Origin: JANMAT01 sp031359995
Lineage (GTDB): Bacteria > Actinomycetota > Acidimicrobiia > Acidimicrobiales > Ilumatobacteraceae
Reading direction: 5' to 3'
DNA: 64,000 bases
Assembly (NCBI GenBank): GCA_031359995.1
Contig: JANMAT010000112.1
Span: 49,327-113,326, forward strand
Shown here: piece by piece, positions 17,527-26,096 of the stretch
Position numbering within the stretch: the first letter of the stretch is position 1
Layout of the letters: the number at the start of each line of letters is the position of its first letter
Position numbers and translations under genes: made by a program
Notes under the pieces: generated by a model
Databases searched by the model: none
Told to the model about the DNA's origin: nothing
The model's input: the letters and a program-made list of their open reading frames with translations, nothing else

Positions 17527-17532
17527 ACCGTA
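17527..17532 (-). promoter_or_regulatory. leaderless -10 box, acyl-CoA synthetase
   Basis: On the minus strand TACGGT stands 6 nt before the ATG at 17520, placing the transcription start at or next to the A of the start codon. Confidence 0.5.
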
Positions 17533-17637
17533 CGGCTCGGACCAGCCACCGGGCCAGCCTGCCATTGTGCCCGACACCCGACGGTGCGATCATGCCTGCT
17601 CGTCTCCGGGGGTCGGAGCGATCACAGGGGGTAGCAC

Positions 17638-18498
17638 ATGGCCACCATCGACTCGTTCGCGCTCACCGGCCGCACGGCCATCGTCACCGGGGCCTCGTAC
17701 GGGCTCGGCGTCCGCATGGCGACCACGCTGGCCGAGGCCGGCGCCAACGTCGTGCTCGCGGCGCGCAGCGTCGACAAGCTGCAGGAGACCGCAGCGCTCG
17801 TGGAAGCCTATGGGGTGAAGGCGCTCGTGCAGGCGTGCGACGTGACCGACCCGGCGCAGGTGGTCGCGACCGTCGAGGCCACCTGGGCCACCTTCGGTCG
17901 GGCCGACATCCTCGTGAACAACGCCGGCTTCATCGCCGAGACGGGCATCATGCCCGAGCGGGTGCCCGACGCCCTGTTCGCCCAGACGATGCTCGTGAAC
18001 GTCAACGGCCTGTTCACCTTCTGCCGCGAGGTCGGTGCCCGCCAGCTGGCCGACGGCAAGGGCGGCTCGATCATCAACGTGGCTTCCATCGCCGGCCTCG
18101 GTGCCTCCGCCCACTTCCCGCCCGCCTACCAGACCTCGAAGGCCGCGGTGATCAACCTCTCCAGGAACCTGGGCGTCAGCTGGGCCAGCCGCGGTGTCCG
18201 CGTGAACGCCCTCTGCCCAGGGTGGTTCCCGAGCGAGATGACCGGGCCGTTCTTCGCGCTGGAGCCGTTCTTGAAGCGCATCGAGACGATGACGCCGATG
18301 CAGCGGGTCGGTCGTGAGCACGAGCTCGACGGGGCGCTGTTGTTCCTCGCCTCCGACGCATCGAGCTTCGTGACCGGCGCGACGCTCGCGGTGGATGGTG
18401 GCACGAGCAGCCACCTCGGCGGGGTCGACTACACGCCCGAACTGTTCGACGCGATGATCCAGGTCGCCGGCGAGTACGGCACCCGCATCGGCGCCTGA
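17638..18498 (+). CDS. SDR-family oxidoreductase
   Basis: A 286-residue classical short-chain dehydrogenase. It has the cofactor motif TGASYGLG near residue 17, the NNAG motif, the catalytic Ser in NVASIAG and YQTSK with the Tyr-Lys pair, and a C-terminal AVDGGTSSH substrate/cofactor segment. An Arg at ARS after the second strand hints at NADP preference, not proven. ATG 17638 has AGGGGG upstream. It is divergent from the acyl-CoA synthetase and converges on a P450, suggesting an alcohol/ketone step in the same catabolic set. Confidence 0.85.
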   Translation: MATIDSFALTGRTAIVTGASYGLGVRMATTLAEAGANVVLAARSVDKLQETAALVEAYGVKALVQACDVTDPAQVVATVEATWATFGRADILVNNAGFIAETGIMPERVPDALFAQTMLVNVNGLFTFCREVGARQLADGKGGSIINVASIAGLGASAHFPPAYQTSKAAVINLSRNLGVSWASRGVRVNALCPGWFPSEMTGPFFALEPFLKRIETMTPMQRVGREHELDGALLFLASDASSFVTGATLAVDGGTSSHLGGVDYTPELFDAMIQVAGEYGTRIGA

Positions 18499-18508
18499 GC
18501 GCTCGCGC

Positions 18509-19696
18509 TCAGCGCGTCCGTACCACGCAGCGCTCCAGGCCGTGGAGCGCGTTGTTCGTGCGCCAGACAGCGTCGTCGAGCTCGAAGCGCTGCACGCGCG
18601 TGCGCAGCGCGTGCAGCACCGCGTGGCCCTCCATGCGGGCCAGGTGCGAGCCGACGCAGTGGTGCACGCCCCGCCCGAAGGTGAGCAGGTCGACCGGGTT
18701 GCGGGTCACGTCGAAGCGGTCGGGGTGCTCGTAGTGGGTCTCGTCGCGGTTGGCCGAGCCGAACAGCACCGCGACGCGGGCCCCCTCGGGCAGCCGGGTG
18801 CCGGCGATGTCGACCGCGCCGGTCGTGCACCGGCTGAAGCGCTGCACCGGCGGCTCGATGCGCAGGATCTCGTTGAACGCCGACGGCACCAGCGTCGGTT
18901 CGGCCCGCACGAGGTCCCACTGCTCCGGGTGGCGGGCGAACAACCACACCGCGGCGGCGAGTGAGTTGACGGTGGTGTCCATGCCGGCCCACACGTAGGC
19001 GAGCATGAGCCCGGGGCACGCATCGGCCTCGATGTCGCCCCGTTCGCCGGCCGCATAGATGCCCTCGCCCCAGCCACCCGGCGTCAGGTTGCCGGGCACC
19101 GCGACCTCGGTGCAGTACGTGAACAGGTCGCGAAAGCCATCCATCGACGAGGTCAGCAGGTCGTTGGCCGGACCGAAGGTGTTGAACGCCGCCGTCGCCC
19201 GGTCGATCAGGTGCTCGCGTTCCTCCTGCGGCAGGCCCACGAGATCGGCCACCACTCCGAGGCTGTACGGGCGGGCCAGGTCGGCGACGGCGTCGAACCG
19301 GCCCCGGGCCACGAGCGCATCCACGAGCGCTTCGGCCTGCTCGACGACGAACGCGTCATGGGGCGCCACGGCGCGGGGCACGAGCTGCGCGCTCAGCACC
19401 TTGCGGCGCGAGTCGTGCAGCGGTGGGTCGGTGGTCAGGATGCCGCGGCCCGACCGATCGTTGAGCCGCGGGTCCATGCCCACGCCCCGGGCCGAGGAGA
19501 ACGTCTCCCAGTCCTGCAGCGCGGCGCGGGCCTCGGCGTAGCGCGTGATGGCATACGCGTCGTAGCGCGAGAGCCACACGACCGGGCCGAGGCGCCGCAG
19601 CGCGGCGTAGGCCGCGTACGGGTCGGCCAGCACGGCGTCGGCCCACAGGTCGACATCGGTGGACGGGCAGTCGGCGGGCGCAGGCGCGGGCGTCAT
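18509..19696 (-). CDS. cytochrome P450
   Basis: A 395-residue soluble bacterial P450, expected to hydroxylate a hydrophobic substrate with O2 and electrons from ferredoxin. The I-helix has the normal AGMDTT acid-alcohol motif, the K-helix ExxR is in NEILR, and the heme loop FGRGVHHCVG supplies Cys347. No ferredoxin or reductase gene is adjacent. It lies just upstream, on the same strand, of the DUF35/thiolase pair's terminator side (26 bp from the DUF35 stop), so it is likely the last gene of that operon. The substrate is unknown. Confidence 0.9.
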   Translation of the reverse strand: MTPAPAPADCPSTDVDLWADAVLADPYAAYAALRRLGPVVWLSRYDAYAITRYAEARAALQDWETFSSARGVGMDPRLNDRSGRGILTTDPPLHDSRRKVLSAQLVPRAVAPHDAFVVEQAEALVDALVARGRFDAVADLARPYSLGVVADLVGLPQEEREHLIDRATAAFNTFGPANDLLTSSMDGFRDLFTYCTEVAVPGNLTPGGWGEGIYAAGERGDIEADACPGLMLAYVWAGMDTTVNSLAAAVWLFARHPEQWDLVRAEPTLVPSAFNEILRIEPPVQRFSRCTTGAVDIAGTRLPEGARVAVLFGSANRDETHYEHPDRFDVTRNPVDLLTFGRGVHHCVGSHLARMEGHAVLHALRTRVQRFELDDAVWRTNNALHGLERCVVRTR

Positions 19697-19721
19697 GCCC
19701 GCAGCTTCGCGCGCCGGGCGA

Positions 19722-20141
19722 TCAGGCCGGGACGAAGCGGAAGATCGCGTCAGTGTCGCCGGCGGGATCGAGCACCACGCGTACGGCCTGCCCGACGTGC
19801 ACCGTTTCGGGATCGGTGGCGGCCACGTTGGTCATGAGCCGCGGCCCTTCCTCGAGCTCGACGATGGCCAGCACGTACGGCCCGACGTCCTTGTAGGGCC
19901 CCTGGCCCTTGCGGATGATCGTGAAGCTGTACACGGTGCCGCGCCCCGACACGTCGGGCCACGCGATCGACGTGGACGAGCAGTACGGGCAGAAGCGGCG
20001 CGGGTACCAGAAGTGCTCGCCGCACTCCTCGCAGTGGGGCAGCACGAAACGCCCCTGGGCGATGGCGTCCCAGAACGGCGCCGTCTCCAGCGTGCGCGCC
20101 GGCTCACGCGTCGGCAGACCGGTGGCCACTCGTTCGATCAT
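19722..20141 (-). CDS. DUF35 zinc-ribbon/OB-fold protein, partner of the thiolase
   Basis: A 139-residue protein with a rubredoxin-like zinc ribbon (Cys37, Cys40, Cys51, Cys54; CEEC and CPYC) followed by an OB-fold of the DUF35 type. Such proteins form complexes with SCP2-type thiolases or with Ltp aldolases (for example ChsH2-DUF35 with Ltp2 in steroid side-chain removal). Its ATG overlaps the thiolase stop (ATGA), so the two are translationally coupled and almost certainly one complex. Confidence 0.88.
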   Translation of the reverse strand: MIERVATGLPTREPARTLETAPFWDAIAQGRFVLPHCEECGEHFWYPRRFCPYCSSTSIAWPDVSGRGTVYSFTIIRKGQGPYKDVGPYVLAIVELEEGPRLMTNVAATDPETVHVGQAVRVVLDPAGDTDAIFRFVPA

Positions 20142-21304
20142 GCGTCCTGCCTCCCGAGGATCACGGTGGCCGAACCCATGCGGGTGGCCAGACTGCCACC
20201 CGTGCCGTGGGCCAGCACGAGCTCGCAGTTCGGCACCTGCACCGCCGGATGGGCTTCACCCCTCACCTGCCGCACCGCTTCGATCACCTTCGTCATGCCG
20301 CCCCGGTTGCCCGGGTGGTTGTTGCACAGCCCGCCGCCGTCGGTGTTGAACGGCAGCGTGCCGAACGGCGCCACCAGGCCGCCGTCGAGCACGAACCGCC
20401 CGCCCTCGCCCTTGGCGCAGAAGCCGAGGTCCTCGATGCACTGCAACACCGTGATGGTGAAGCTGTCGTAGATCGACGCGTAGTCGATGTCGGCGGGCGT
20501 GACGCCGGCTTCCTCGAACGCCTTCGGACCCGACCACGCCGCCGCGGTGTAGGTGAGGTCGAGGCGGCCCCGGTCGGTGTGCTTCACCGCCTCGCCGTGG
20601 CCGAGCACGGCCACGCCCGGGCGCGCCAGTGTGCGGGCGATCTCGGGGCTCACCATCACCAGTGCGCCCCCACCGTCGGTGATGACGCAGCAGTCGAGGC
20701 GGTGCAGGGGGTCGGCCACCAGCGGCGAGGCCAGCACCTCGTCCACCGTGACCGGCGTGGGCAGCATGGCGTGCGGGTTGTGCTGGGCGTGCAGCGACGC
20801 CGCCACCTTGATCTCCGCGAGCTGGGCGCTGGTGGTGCCGAACTCGTGCATGTGGCGGCGGGCGGCCATGGCGTAGTAGGCGGCGATCTGGGCGCCCCAG
20901 AGGTTCTCGAAGATGCCCTCGGGCCCCACGATGGCGCCGCTGCCGCCCGGTGGCGTGCCGCCCGATCGGGGGTTGCCGGCCAGCGTGATGAGGGCGACGT
21001 GGGCCTTGCCCGTGGCGATGGCCGCGGCGGCGTGCCCCACGTGCAACAGGTACGACGAGCCGCCGGTCTCGGTGGAGTCGAGGTGGCGCAGGTTCAGGCC
21101 GAGGTAGTCGGCCATGGAGAGCCCACCGAAGCCGGGCGCGTCGCCGGCGCAGAAGTAGGCATCCACGTCGCGCATGGACAGTCCCGCGTCGGCCAGCGCG
21201 CCGAGCGCGACCTCGGCGTGGATCTCGGCCAGCGTGCGGTCGGGCATGAGTCGGCGCGGGTGCTCGTAGGCACCGGCGATGAAGGCCTTCCCCCTGATGC
21301 TCAT
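20138..21304 (-). CDS. thiolase-fold protein, SCP2/Ltp type (probable aldolase or thiolase)
   Basis: A 388-residue thiolase-fold protein. The segment ETGGSSYLLHVGHAA (residues 79-93) is where normal thiolases carry the nucleophilic Cys; here by eye the position is Gly82, and the C-terminal Cys motif is replaced by AHGTGG. The IYDSFT segment near residue 277 is typical of this branch. Loss of both cysteines plus the coupled DUF35 subunit is the pattern of Ltp2-like retro-aldolases of steroid side-chain degradation. A plain thiolase role is less likely, but substrate and reaction are inferred. ATG 21304 is preceded by TAGCTT at 7 nt. Confidence 0.82.
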   Translation of the reverse strand: MSIRGKAFIAGAYEHPRRLMPDRTLAEIHAEVALGALADAGLSMRDVDAYFCAGDAPGFGGLSMADYLGLNLRHLDSTETGGSSYLLHVGHAAAAIATGKAHVALITLAGNPRSGGTPPGGSGAIVGPEGIFENLWGAQIAAYYAMAARRHMHEFGTTSAQLAEIKVAASLHAQHNPHAMLPTPVTVDEVLASPLVADPLHRLDCCVITDGGGALVMVSPEIARTLARPGVAVLGHGEAVKHTDRGRLDLTYTAAAWSGPKAFEEAGVTPADIDYASIYDSFTITVLQCIEDLGFCAKGEGGRFVLDGGLVAPFGTLPFNTDGGGLCNNHPGNRGGMTKVIEAVRQVRGEAHPAVQVPNCELVLAHGTGGSLATRMGSATVILGRQDA

Positions 21305-21311
21305 CACGGGC

Positions 21312-21317
21312 AAGCTA
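21312..21317 (-). promoter_or_regulatory. leaderless -10 box, thiolase operon
   Basis: Minus-strand TAGCTT is exactly 7 nt before ATG 21304, predicting a transcript starting at the start codon. Confidence 0.55.
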
Positions 21318-21357
21318 CCGCGCCCACCCGACTTCGAAGCCACCCGCCGCGGTCGCC

Positions 21358-21363
21358 TACGTT
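21358..21363 (+). promoter_or_regulatory. -10 box, acyl-CoA dehydrogenase
   Basis: TACGTT lies 26 nt before ATG 21390, followed by a GGGGGG ribosome site at 21380-21385. This gene therefore probably has a short normal leader, in contrast to its divergent leaderless neighbour. Confidence 0.45.
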
Positions 21364-21389
21364 GGCGCGGTACGACCACGGGGGGAACC

Positions 21390-22553
21390 ATGGACTACAC
21401 GCCCGATCCGGACCACGAGGCGATCCGCGACGCGGTCGACCGAGTGTGCACCGGCTTCGACGACACCTACTGGGCCGCGTGTGACGAGGAGCACCGCTTC
21501 CCGTGGGACTTCTACGCCCGCATGGCCGAAGGCGGCTGGGTCGGCATCGCCATCCCCGAGCAGTACGGCGGCGGTGGCCGCGGCATCACCGAGGCGGCGC
21601 TGGTGCTGAACCGCGTCGCCGCCTCGGGCGCGGCCCACAACGGCTCGGCGGCACTGCACCTCACGATGTTCGGTCTCAATCCGGTCGTGAGGTTCGGCAA
21701 CGACCGGCTCAAGGACGCGTTCCTGCCCCGCGCCGCCGCCGGCGACCTGCACGTCGCCTTTGGCGTCACCGAGCCCGATGCCGGCACCGACACCAGCCGC
21801 ATCACCACGCGCGCCGAGGACGACGGCACGGGCGGCTTCATCGTGCACGGCCGCAAGATCTGGACGACCAAGGCGCTCGAGAGCGAGGTCGTGCTGCTGC
21901 TGGTGCGCACCGACCACGACGAGAAGAACCGCTTCGGAGGGCTCACCCTGTTCCTGGCCGACCTCGATCGCAGGTACGTCGACATCCGGCCCATCCCGAA
22001 GCTGGGCCGCAACGCCGTGGCCAGTTGCGAGGTCGCCTACGACGGCCTGCCGGTGGAGGGCTGGCGAATGGTGGGTGAGCGCGGCCGCGGGTTCCAGCAC
22101 CTGCTGCACGGGCTCAACCCCGAGCGCATCCTGCTGGCCGGCATGACGTGTGGCATCGGCGAGGCCGCCCTGCGCCGGGCGACGAACTACGCCAACGAGC
22201 GCGAGGTGTTCGGTCGCCTCATCGGCGCCAACCAGTCGATCAGCCACCCGCTGGCCAAGGCCCACATGGAGCTGCGCGCCGCCTGGCAGATGATGATGCT
22301 GGCGGCGTGGCGCTACGACCACGACCTCGATTGCGGCGAGGAGGCCAACACGGCCAAGTACCTCGCCGCCGAAGCGGCGTTCTTCGCCTGCGATCAGGCC
22401 ATCCAGACCCACGGCGGGCTGGGCTACGCCCGCGAGTACCACGTGGAGCGCTACTGGCGCGAGGCCCGACTGCAGCGGCTCGCACCGGTGAGCCAGGAGA
22501 TGACGCTCAACTACATCGCGCAGCAGGTCCTTGGACTGCCGCGCAGCTACTGA
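21390..22553 (+). CDS. acyl-CoA dehydrogenase
   Basis: A 387-residue flavoprotein of the acyl-CoA dehydrogenase family, carrying out alpha,beta-dehydrogenation of acyl-CoA and passing electrons to ETF. Features are GIAIPEQYGGGGRG near residue 55, the FAD-binding GVTEPDAGTDTSR, KIWTTKALES, the NEREVFGRLIGANQ helix, and the C-terminal QTHGGLGYAREYHVERYWR. The length is that of a single-chain homotetramer. It is divergent from the thiolase/DUF35/P450 operon and is probably part of the same pathway. Confidence 0.92.
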   Translation: MDYTPDPDHEAIRDAVDRVCTGFDDTYWAACDEEHRFPWDFYARMAEGGWVGIAIPEQYGGGGRGITEAALVLNRVAASGAAHNGSAALHLTMFGLNPVVRFGNDRLKDAFLPRAAAGDLHVAFGVTEPDAGTDTSRITTRAEDDGTGGFIVHGRKIWTTKALESEVVLLLVRTDHDEKNRFGGLTLFLADLDRRYVDIRPIPKLGRNAVASCEVAYDGLPVEGWRMVGERGRGFQHLLHGLNPERILLAGMTCGIGEAALRRATNYANEREVFGRLIGANQSISHPLAKAHMELRAAWQMMMLAAWRYDHDLDCGEEANTAKYLAAEAAFFACDQAIQTHGGLGYAREYHVERYWREARLQRLAPVSQEMTLNYIAQQVLGLPRSY

Positions 22554-22583
22554 CCATCGTTCCGCCAACATCGGGGGCCCCGC

Positions 22584-22589
22584 TAGGGT
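22584..22589 (+). promoter_or_regulatory. leaderless -10 box, SDR gene
   Basis: TAGGGT ends 7 nt before ATG 22597. No ribosome site is present between them, which supports a leaderless mRNA. Confidence 0.6.
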
Positions 22590-22596
22590 TCATCCG

Positions 22597-23397
22597 ATGA
22601 AACTCCAGGGGGCTCACGTTCTCGTCACGGGCGCGTCCCGCGGCATCGGCCATGCGATGGCCGAGCAGTTCGCCAAGGCGGGGGCGCGTGTGTCGGTCGC
22701 GGCGCGCACATCGGAAGCGATCAACGGTCTGGCCAAGCGGATCAAGGGCACGCCGTTCACGGTCGACCTGCTCGACGCCGACCAGGTCGACGGCCTCGTC
22801 GGGCGGGTGGAGAGCGCGGCCGGGCCCATCGACGTGCTGGTGAACAACGCCGGCATGGAGACCACGAAGTACTTCCACCACGAGGATCCCACGCTGATCC
22901 GCAACGTGTGCCGCCTCAACTACGAGGCGCCGCTCATGCTGACGCGCGCCGCGGTGCCCGGCATGCTCGCCCGCGGCTCGGGGCACCTCGTGTACACGTC
23001 GTCGCTCGCCGGCGTGGGCAGCTTCCCGACGCTCGCCGCGTACGCCGGCACCAAGGGCGGGCTGACGAACTTCGCCGCCAGCGTGCGACTGGAGCTCCGC
23101 GACACCCCGGTCAACGTCACCGTCGTCGCGCCCGGCCCGGTCGACACCGACATGTGGGACCACCTCGAGGAGGCAGCCGACACCACCGCGATGCTCAAGC
23201 GGCTCCGCCTGCTCCAGCTCATCCCTCAGGTGTCTCCCGACAAGCTCGCCCGGCGCACGGTGCGGGCGGTGAAGATGAACCGGCGTCACGTGCGCACACC
23301 GCTGCGGCTCAGCTCACAGTTCTGGTTGAACGAGGCGCCCCGGCGCATCAACGAGCTCGCGCTGGCCAAGGTGCCCATGGTCCCCAAAGGCGGCTGA
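22597..23397 (+). CDS. SDR-family oxidoreductase
   Basis: A 266-residue short-chain dehydrogenase with TGASRGIG near residue 11, NNAGMET, the catalytic Ser in YTSSLAG, and YAGTKGG as the Tyr-Lys motif. The C-terminal extension after about residue 200 is basic (RRTVRAVKMNRRH) and differs from cyclic-ketone reductases; such tails occur in membrane-associated acyl or retinol-type SDRs, only a suggestion here. The start is fixed by the TAGGGT box 7 nt upstream. Confidence 0.85.
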   Translation: MKLQGAHVLVTGASRGIGHAMAEQFAKAGARVSVAARTSEAINGLAKRIKGTPFTVDLLDADQVDGLVGRVESAAGPIDVLVNNAGMETTKYFHHEDPTLIRNVCRLNYEAPLMLTRAAVPGMLARGSGHLVYTSSLAGVGSFPTLAAYAGTKGGLTNFAASVRLELRDTPVNVTVVAPGPVDTDMWDHLEEAADTTAMLKRLRLLQLIPQVSPDKLARRTVRAVKMNRRHVRTPLRLSSQFWLNEAPRRINELALAKVPMVPKGG

Positions 23398-23461
23398 CCC
23401 CGGCGGGCGGCGCCCGCGACCATCCGCTCCCCACCACTGCGCCATCGAAGGAGACCGAACC

Positions 23462-24238
23462 ATGACCGACGACCGCCGGATCGAGCTCGAGGTCACCGTG
23501 GTCGGCACGCCCGAGGAGGTGTGGCAAGCCATCGCCACCGGCCCGGGCATCTCGTCCTGGTACGTGCCCCACGTCGTCGAAGAGCGCGACGGCGGAGCGG
23601 CCCGGGCATCGTTCGGCGAGGGCCCCGAGATGCAGATCGCCGGAAGGGTCGCGGCGTGGGAACCGCCGCGCCGCATCGTGTTCACCGGCGCCGAGCACGG
23701 CAGCCCGCTCGCGTTCGAGTGGGTGGTCGGAGCCCGAGACGGCGGCTCGTGCGTCGTGCGCCTCGTGAACTCGGGCTTCGGCTCCGGCGAGCCGTGGGAC
23801 GCCCAGTACGACGGCATGACCGAGGGCTGGAAGATGTTCCTGCTGAACCTGCAGCTCCACCTGGCCCACTTCCGCGGCCAGCACGCCACCTCGATGTTGC
23901 CGACGGCCATGTGGGCCGGCGGGGGCGACGACGTGTGGCGCCGCCTTGCGGGATCGCTCGGCATCCCGGCCGCGCCGGCGATGGGTCGGCGAATCGAGAC
24001 GGGCGACGGGGTGCCGCGCCTGGCCGGCACCGTCGCGAGCGCGACACCCGGCCGGCTCGCACTGGTGCTCGACGAGCCCGCGCCCGGCACGGCCTTCGTC
24101 GCCGTCGAGGGAGGAGGCGAGCACTGGGGCGTGTCGGTCTGGTCCTACCTGTACGGGCCCGAGGCGACGGCCATCGTGGCGCGCGACCGGCCCCGATGGC
24201 AGGCCTGGCTCGCCGACGCGGCGACCACGCCGAGCTGA
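23462..24238 (+). CDS. SRPBCC (AHSA1-like) domain protein
   Basis: A 258-residue protein. The first 140 residues are a START-like SRPBCC fold with VVGTPEEVWQAIATGPGISSWYVP, the usual opening of Aha1-type proteins, and GWKMFLLNLQLHLAHF as the long C-terminal helix that closes the hydrophobic pocket. The remaining 110 residues form an additional beta-rich segment resembling a second, diverged copy. Such proteins bind hydrophobic ligands; no enzyme function is known. A good AAGGAG ribosome site precedes ATG 23462. Confidence 0.78.
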   Translation: MTDDRRIELEVTVVGTPEEVWQAIATGPGISSWYVPHVVEERDGGAARASFGEGPEMQIAGRVAAWEPPRRIVFTGAEHGSPLAFEWVVGARDGGSCVVRLVNSGFGSGEPWDAQYDGMTEGWKMFLLNLQLHLAHFRGQHATSMLPTAMWAGGGDDVWRRLAGSLGIPAAPAMGRRIETGDGVPRLAGTVASATPGRLALVLDEPAPGTAFVAVEGGGEHWGVSVWSYLYGPEATAIVARDRPRWQAWLADAATTPS

Positions 24239-24258
24239 GGCGACGCCCGCACCGGCGC

Positions 24259-25530
24259 TCAGCCCACCAGCGATGGCTCGACGATGGCGTCGGTGACGAC
24301 GCTGCGTTCGGCGGCCCGCCGCACCACCGGCAGCAGGACCGCGGCGACGAGTGCTGCCGCGCCGGCGACGGCGGTACCGGAACGGGCGCCGAGGTGGTCG
24401 GAGATGTAGCCGAGCAGCGGCGCTCCGAACGGCGTGGTGCCACCGAACATCATCACGTAGAGCGCCATCACGCGCCCTCGGGTGTGAGGCTCCGAGTTGA
24501 GCTGCAGCGTAGCGTTGGCGGTGAGCATCATGGCGATGAATCCGGCACCCGACGCGGCCACCAGCGCGAGCTCGAGCCACAACCACGGCGCCAACGCCAT
24601 GCCGATGAGCGAGGCGCCGCACGCCGTGGTGCACACCGCCAGCAACCCCGGCGTGAACGTGCGCCGGCGCGCCAGCACGAGCGACGCCACCAGCGCGCCG
24701 GCACCTTGCATGGCCGAGAACAGCCCGACCATGCCGGCGCCACCATGGAAGACCTCCTTGGCCATCAACGGCAGGAACACCTGGAAGTTCAGCGTGAACA
24801 GCCCGACGATGAGCACGAGCACCAGCGTGGACCGCAGCACGGGCGACGACCATGCGTAGCGCACGCCCTCGCGGATCTGACCCCGGGCTCGCGGCGCCCG
24901 CGGCCGGGGGTACATCTCGGCGTCGCGCATCAGGGACAGCCCGATGATCACGGCCACGAACGACGCGCCGTTGATGGCGAAGCACCAGCCCGTGCCCACG
25001 AGCAGGATGAGCAGGCCGGCGATGGCCGGGCCGAACACGCGCCCGCCGTTGAAGGTGGCCGAGTTCAGCCCCACGGCGTTCTGCACGTGCGACGTGGGCA
25101 CCAGCTCGCTCACGAACGCCTGGCGCGTGGGCATCTCGACCGCGTTCGAGAGCCCGGTGGCGAAGGCCACCACGAACACCATCCACAGCCGAACGGTGCC
25201 GGTCAGGGTGAGCACCGCCAGCACCCCGGCCATGAGCGCGGCCCAGGTGTTGGTGGCCATCACAAGCTTGCGCCGGTCGTAGCGGTCGGCGAGCACGCCG
25301 GCCCACAGGCCGAACAGCAGGGTGGGCGCCATCATCAGGCCAGCCAGCAGGCCGAGGGCCCCGGCGCCGCCCTTGAGCTGCTTGAGCACGAGCCACGCCT
25401 GGGCCGTGCCCTGCAGCCACGTGCCCGACACCGACACGAGCTGACCCCAGAAGAACAGCCGGTAGTTGCGGATCTTCAACGACGCGAACGTGCCCGGCCG
25501 CGCCGGGGGCGCCGTCGCCGTCCCCGTCAC
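24259..25530 (-). CDS. MFS transporter, DHA3/EntS-like exporter
   Basis: A 423-residue major facilitator protein with about 12 hydrophobic helices. The loop-2 motif GVLADRYDRRKLV is the family's G-x-x-a-D-r-x-g-R-k/r, and NSATFNGGRVFGPAIAG lies in helix 5 as in DHA3-type efflux pumps. The GTG start overlaps the MarR stop (GTGA), so the regulator and exporter are one operon. This arrangement usually signals efflux of a toxic compound sensed by MarR. The substrate is unknown. Confidence 0.88.
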   Translation of the reverse strand: MTGTATAPPARPGTFASLKIRNYRLFFWGQLVSVSGTWLQGTAQAWLVLKQLKGGAGALGLLAGLMMAPTLLFGLWAGVLADRYDRRKLVMATNTWAALMAGVLAVLTLTGTVRLWMVFVVAFATGLSNAVEMPTRQAFVSELVPTSHVQNAVGLNSATFNGGRVFGPAIAGLLILLVGTGWCFAINGASFVAVIIGLSLMRDAEMYPRPRAPRARGQIREGVRYAWSSPVLRSTLVLVLIVGLFTLNFQVFLPLMAKEVFHGGAGMVGLFSAMQGAGALVASLVLARRRTFTPGLLAVCTTACGASLIGMALAPWLWLELALVAASGAGFIAMMLTANATLQLNSEPHTRGRVMALYVMMFGGTTPFGAPLLGYISDHLGARSGTAVAGAAALVAAVLLPVVRRAAERSVVTDAIVEPSLVG

Positions 25531-25988
25531 AGCTCCACCTCGGTGAGGCGGTCGAGCAGCACGGCCGCCTCGGCCAGGGTGGTCCGCTCGGCCTCGGTGA
25601 GCGTGGCCAGACGGCGCACGAGTTCTGCCGTGCGCCGCCGGCGCGACTCCTCGACGAGCCGGGTGCCCTCGGGCGTCGGGTCCACGACCACGACGCGGCC
25701 GTCGGTGGGGTGCGCGAGGCGGCGCACGAGGCCGTCCTCCTCCATGCGGCTCACGAGCCGGGTCATGGTGGGCGGCTGCACCTTCTCGGCGCCCGCGAGG
25801 TCGCCGAGGGTCAGCGGGCCCTGGGCGACGAGCACGTAGAGCGCCGACAGCTGCGACAGCGTCACGCCTTCGGCGGCCACGTCGAGCTGGCGCAGGCGCC
25901 GGGCGAGGCGTAGCACCGACAGGCGCAGCTGGGCGGCCAGCGCGACGTCGAGCTTGCGGGTCGCCCGACCGGGCGAGATCGTTGGCAT
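25527..25988 (-). CDS. MarR-family transcriptional regulator
   Basis: A 153-residue winged-helix repressor. The recognition region EKVQPPTMTRLVSRMEEDGLV (roughly residues 65-85) and the wing RLAHPTDGRVVVVDPTPEG are standard MarR. The gene leads the MFS exporter. ATG 25988 is preceded at 8 nt by a TACGCT box inside a palindromic site, so it probably represses itself and the exporter until a ligand binds. Confidence 0.92.
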   Translation of the reverse strand: MPTISPGRATRKLDVALAAQLRLSVLRLARRLRQLDVAAEGVTLSQLSALYVLVAQGPLTLGDLAGAEKVQPPTMTRLVSRMEEDGLVRRLAHPTDGRVVVVDPTPEGTRLVEESRRRRTAELVRRLATLTEAERTTLAEAAVLLDRLTEVEL

Positions 25989-26009
25989 AGCTAATTAGCG
26001 TAGCTAACG
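25988..26009 (-). promoter_or_regulatory. MarR operator overlapping promoter and start codon
   Basis: The AT-rich stretch contains the perfect palindrome GCTAATTAGC (25990-25999) and the repeat TAGCTAA at 25988-25994 and 26001-26007. The minus-strand -10 TACGCT (25997-26002) lies inside it. The local A+T content stands out sharply from the surroundings, as expected for a MarR auto-operator. Confidence 0.7.
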
Positions 26010-26040
26010 AGATGGCCCGATCCCGGCATCCCGCACGCGA

Positions 26041-26073
26041 CGAGGCCCGGAGCGCCGTGCGTTCCGGGCCTCG
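26041..26073 (-). terminator. hairpin terminator after aldehyde dehydrogenase
   Basis: Perfect 11-bp arms CGAGGCCCGGA (26041-26051) and TCCGGGCCTCG (26063-26073) enclose an 11-nt loop. It lies 23 bp past the aldehyde dehydrogenase stop and has no U-tract, as is common in actinobacteria. It also separates this gene from the MarR promoter. Confidence 0.7.
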
Positions 26074-26096
26074 GTCAACTCACGCGGAAGGGCCGG

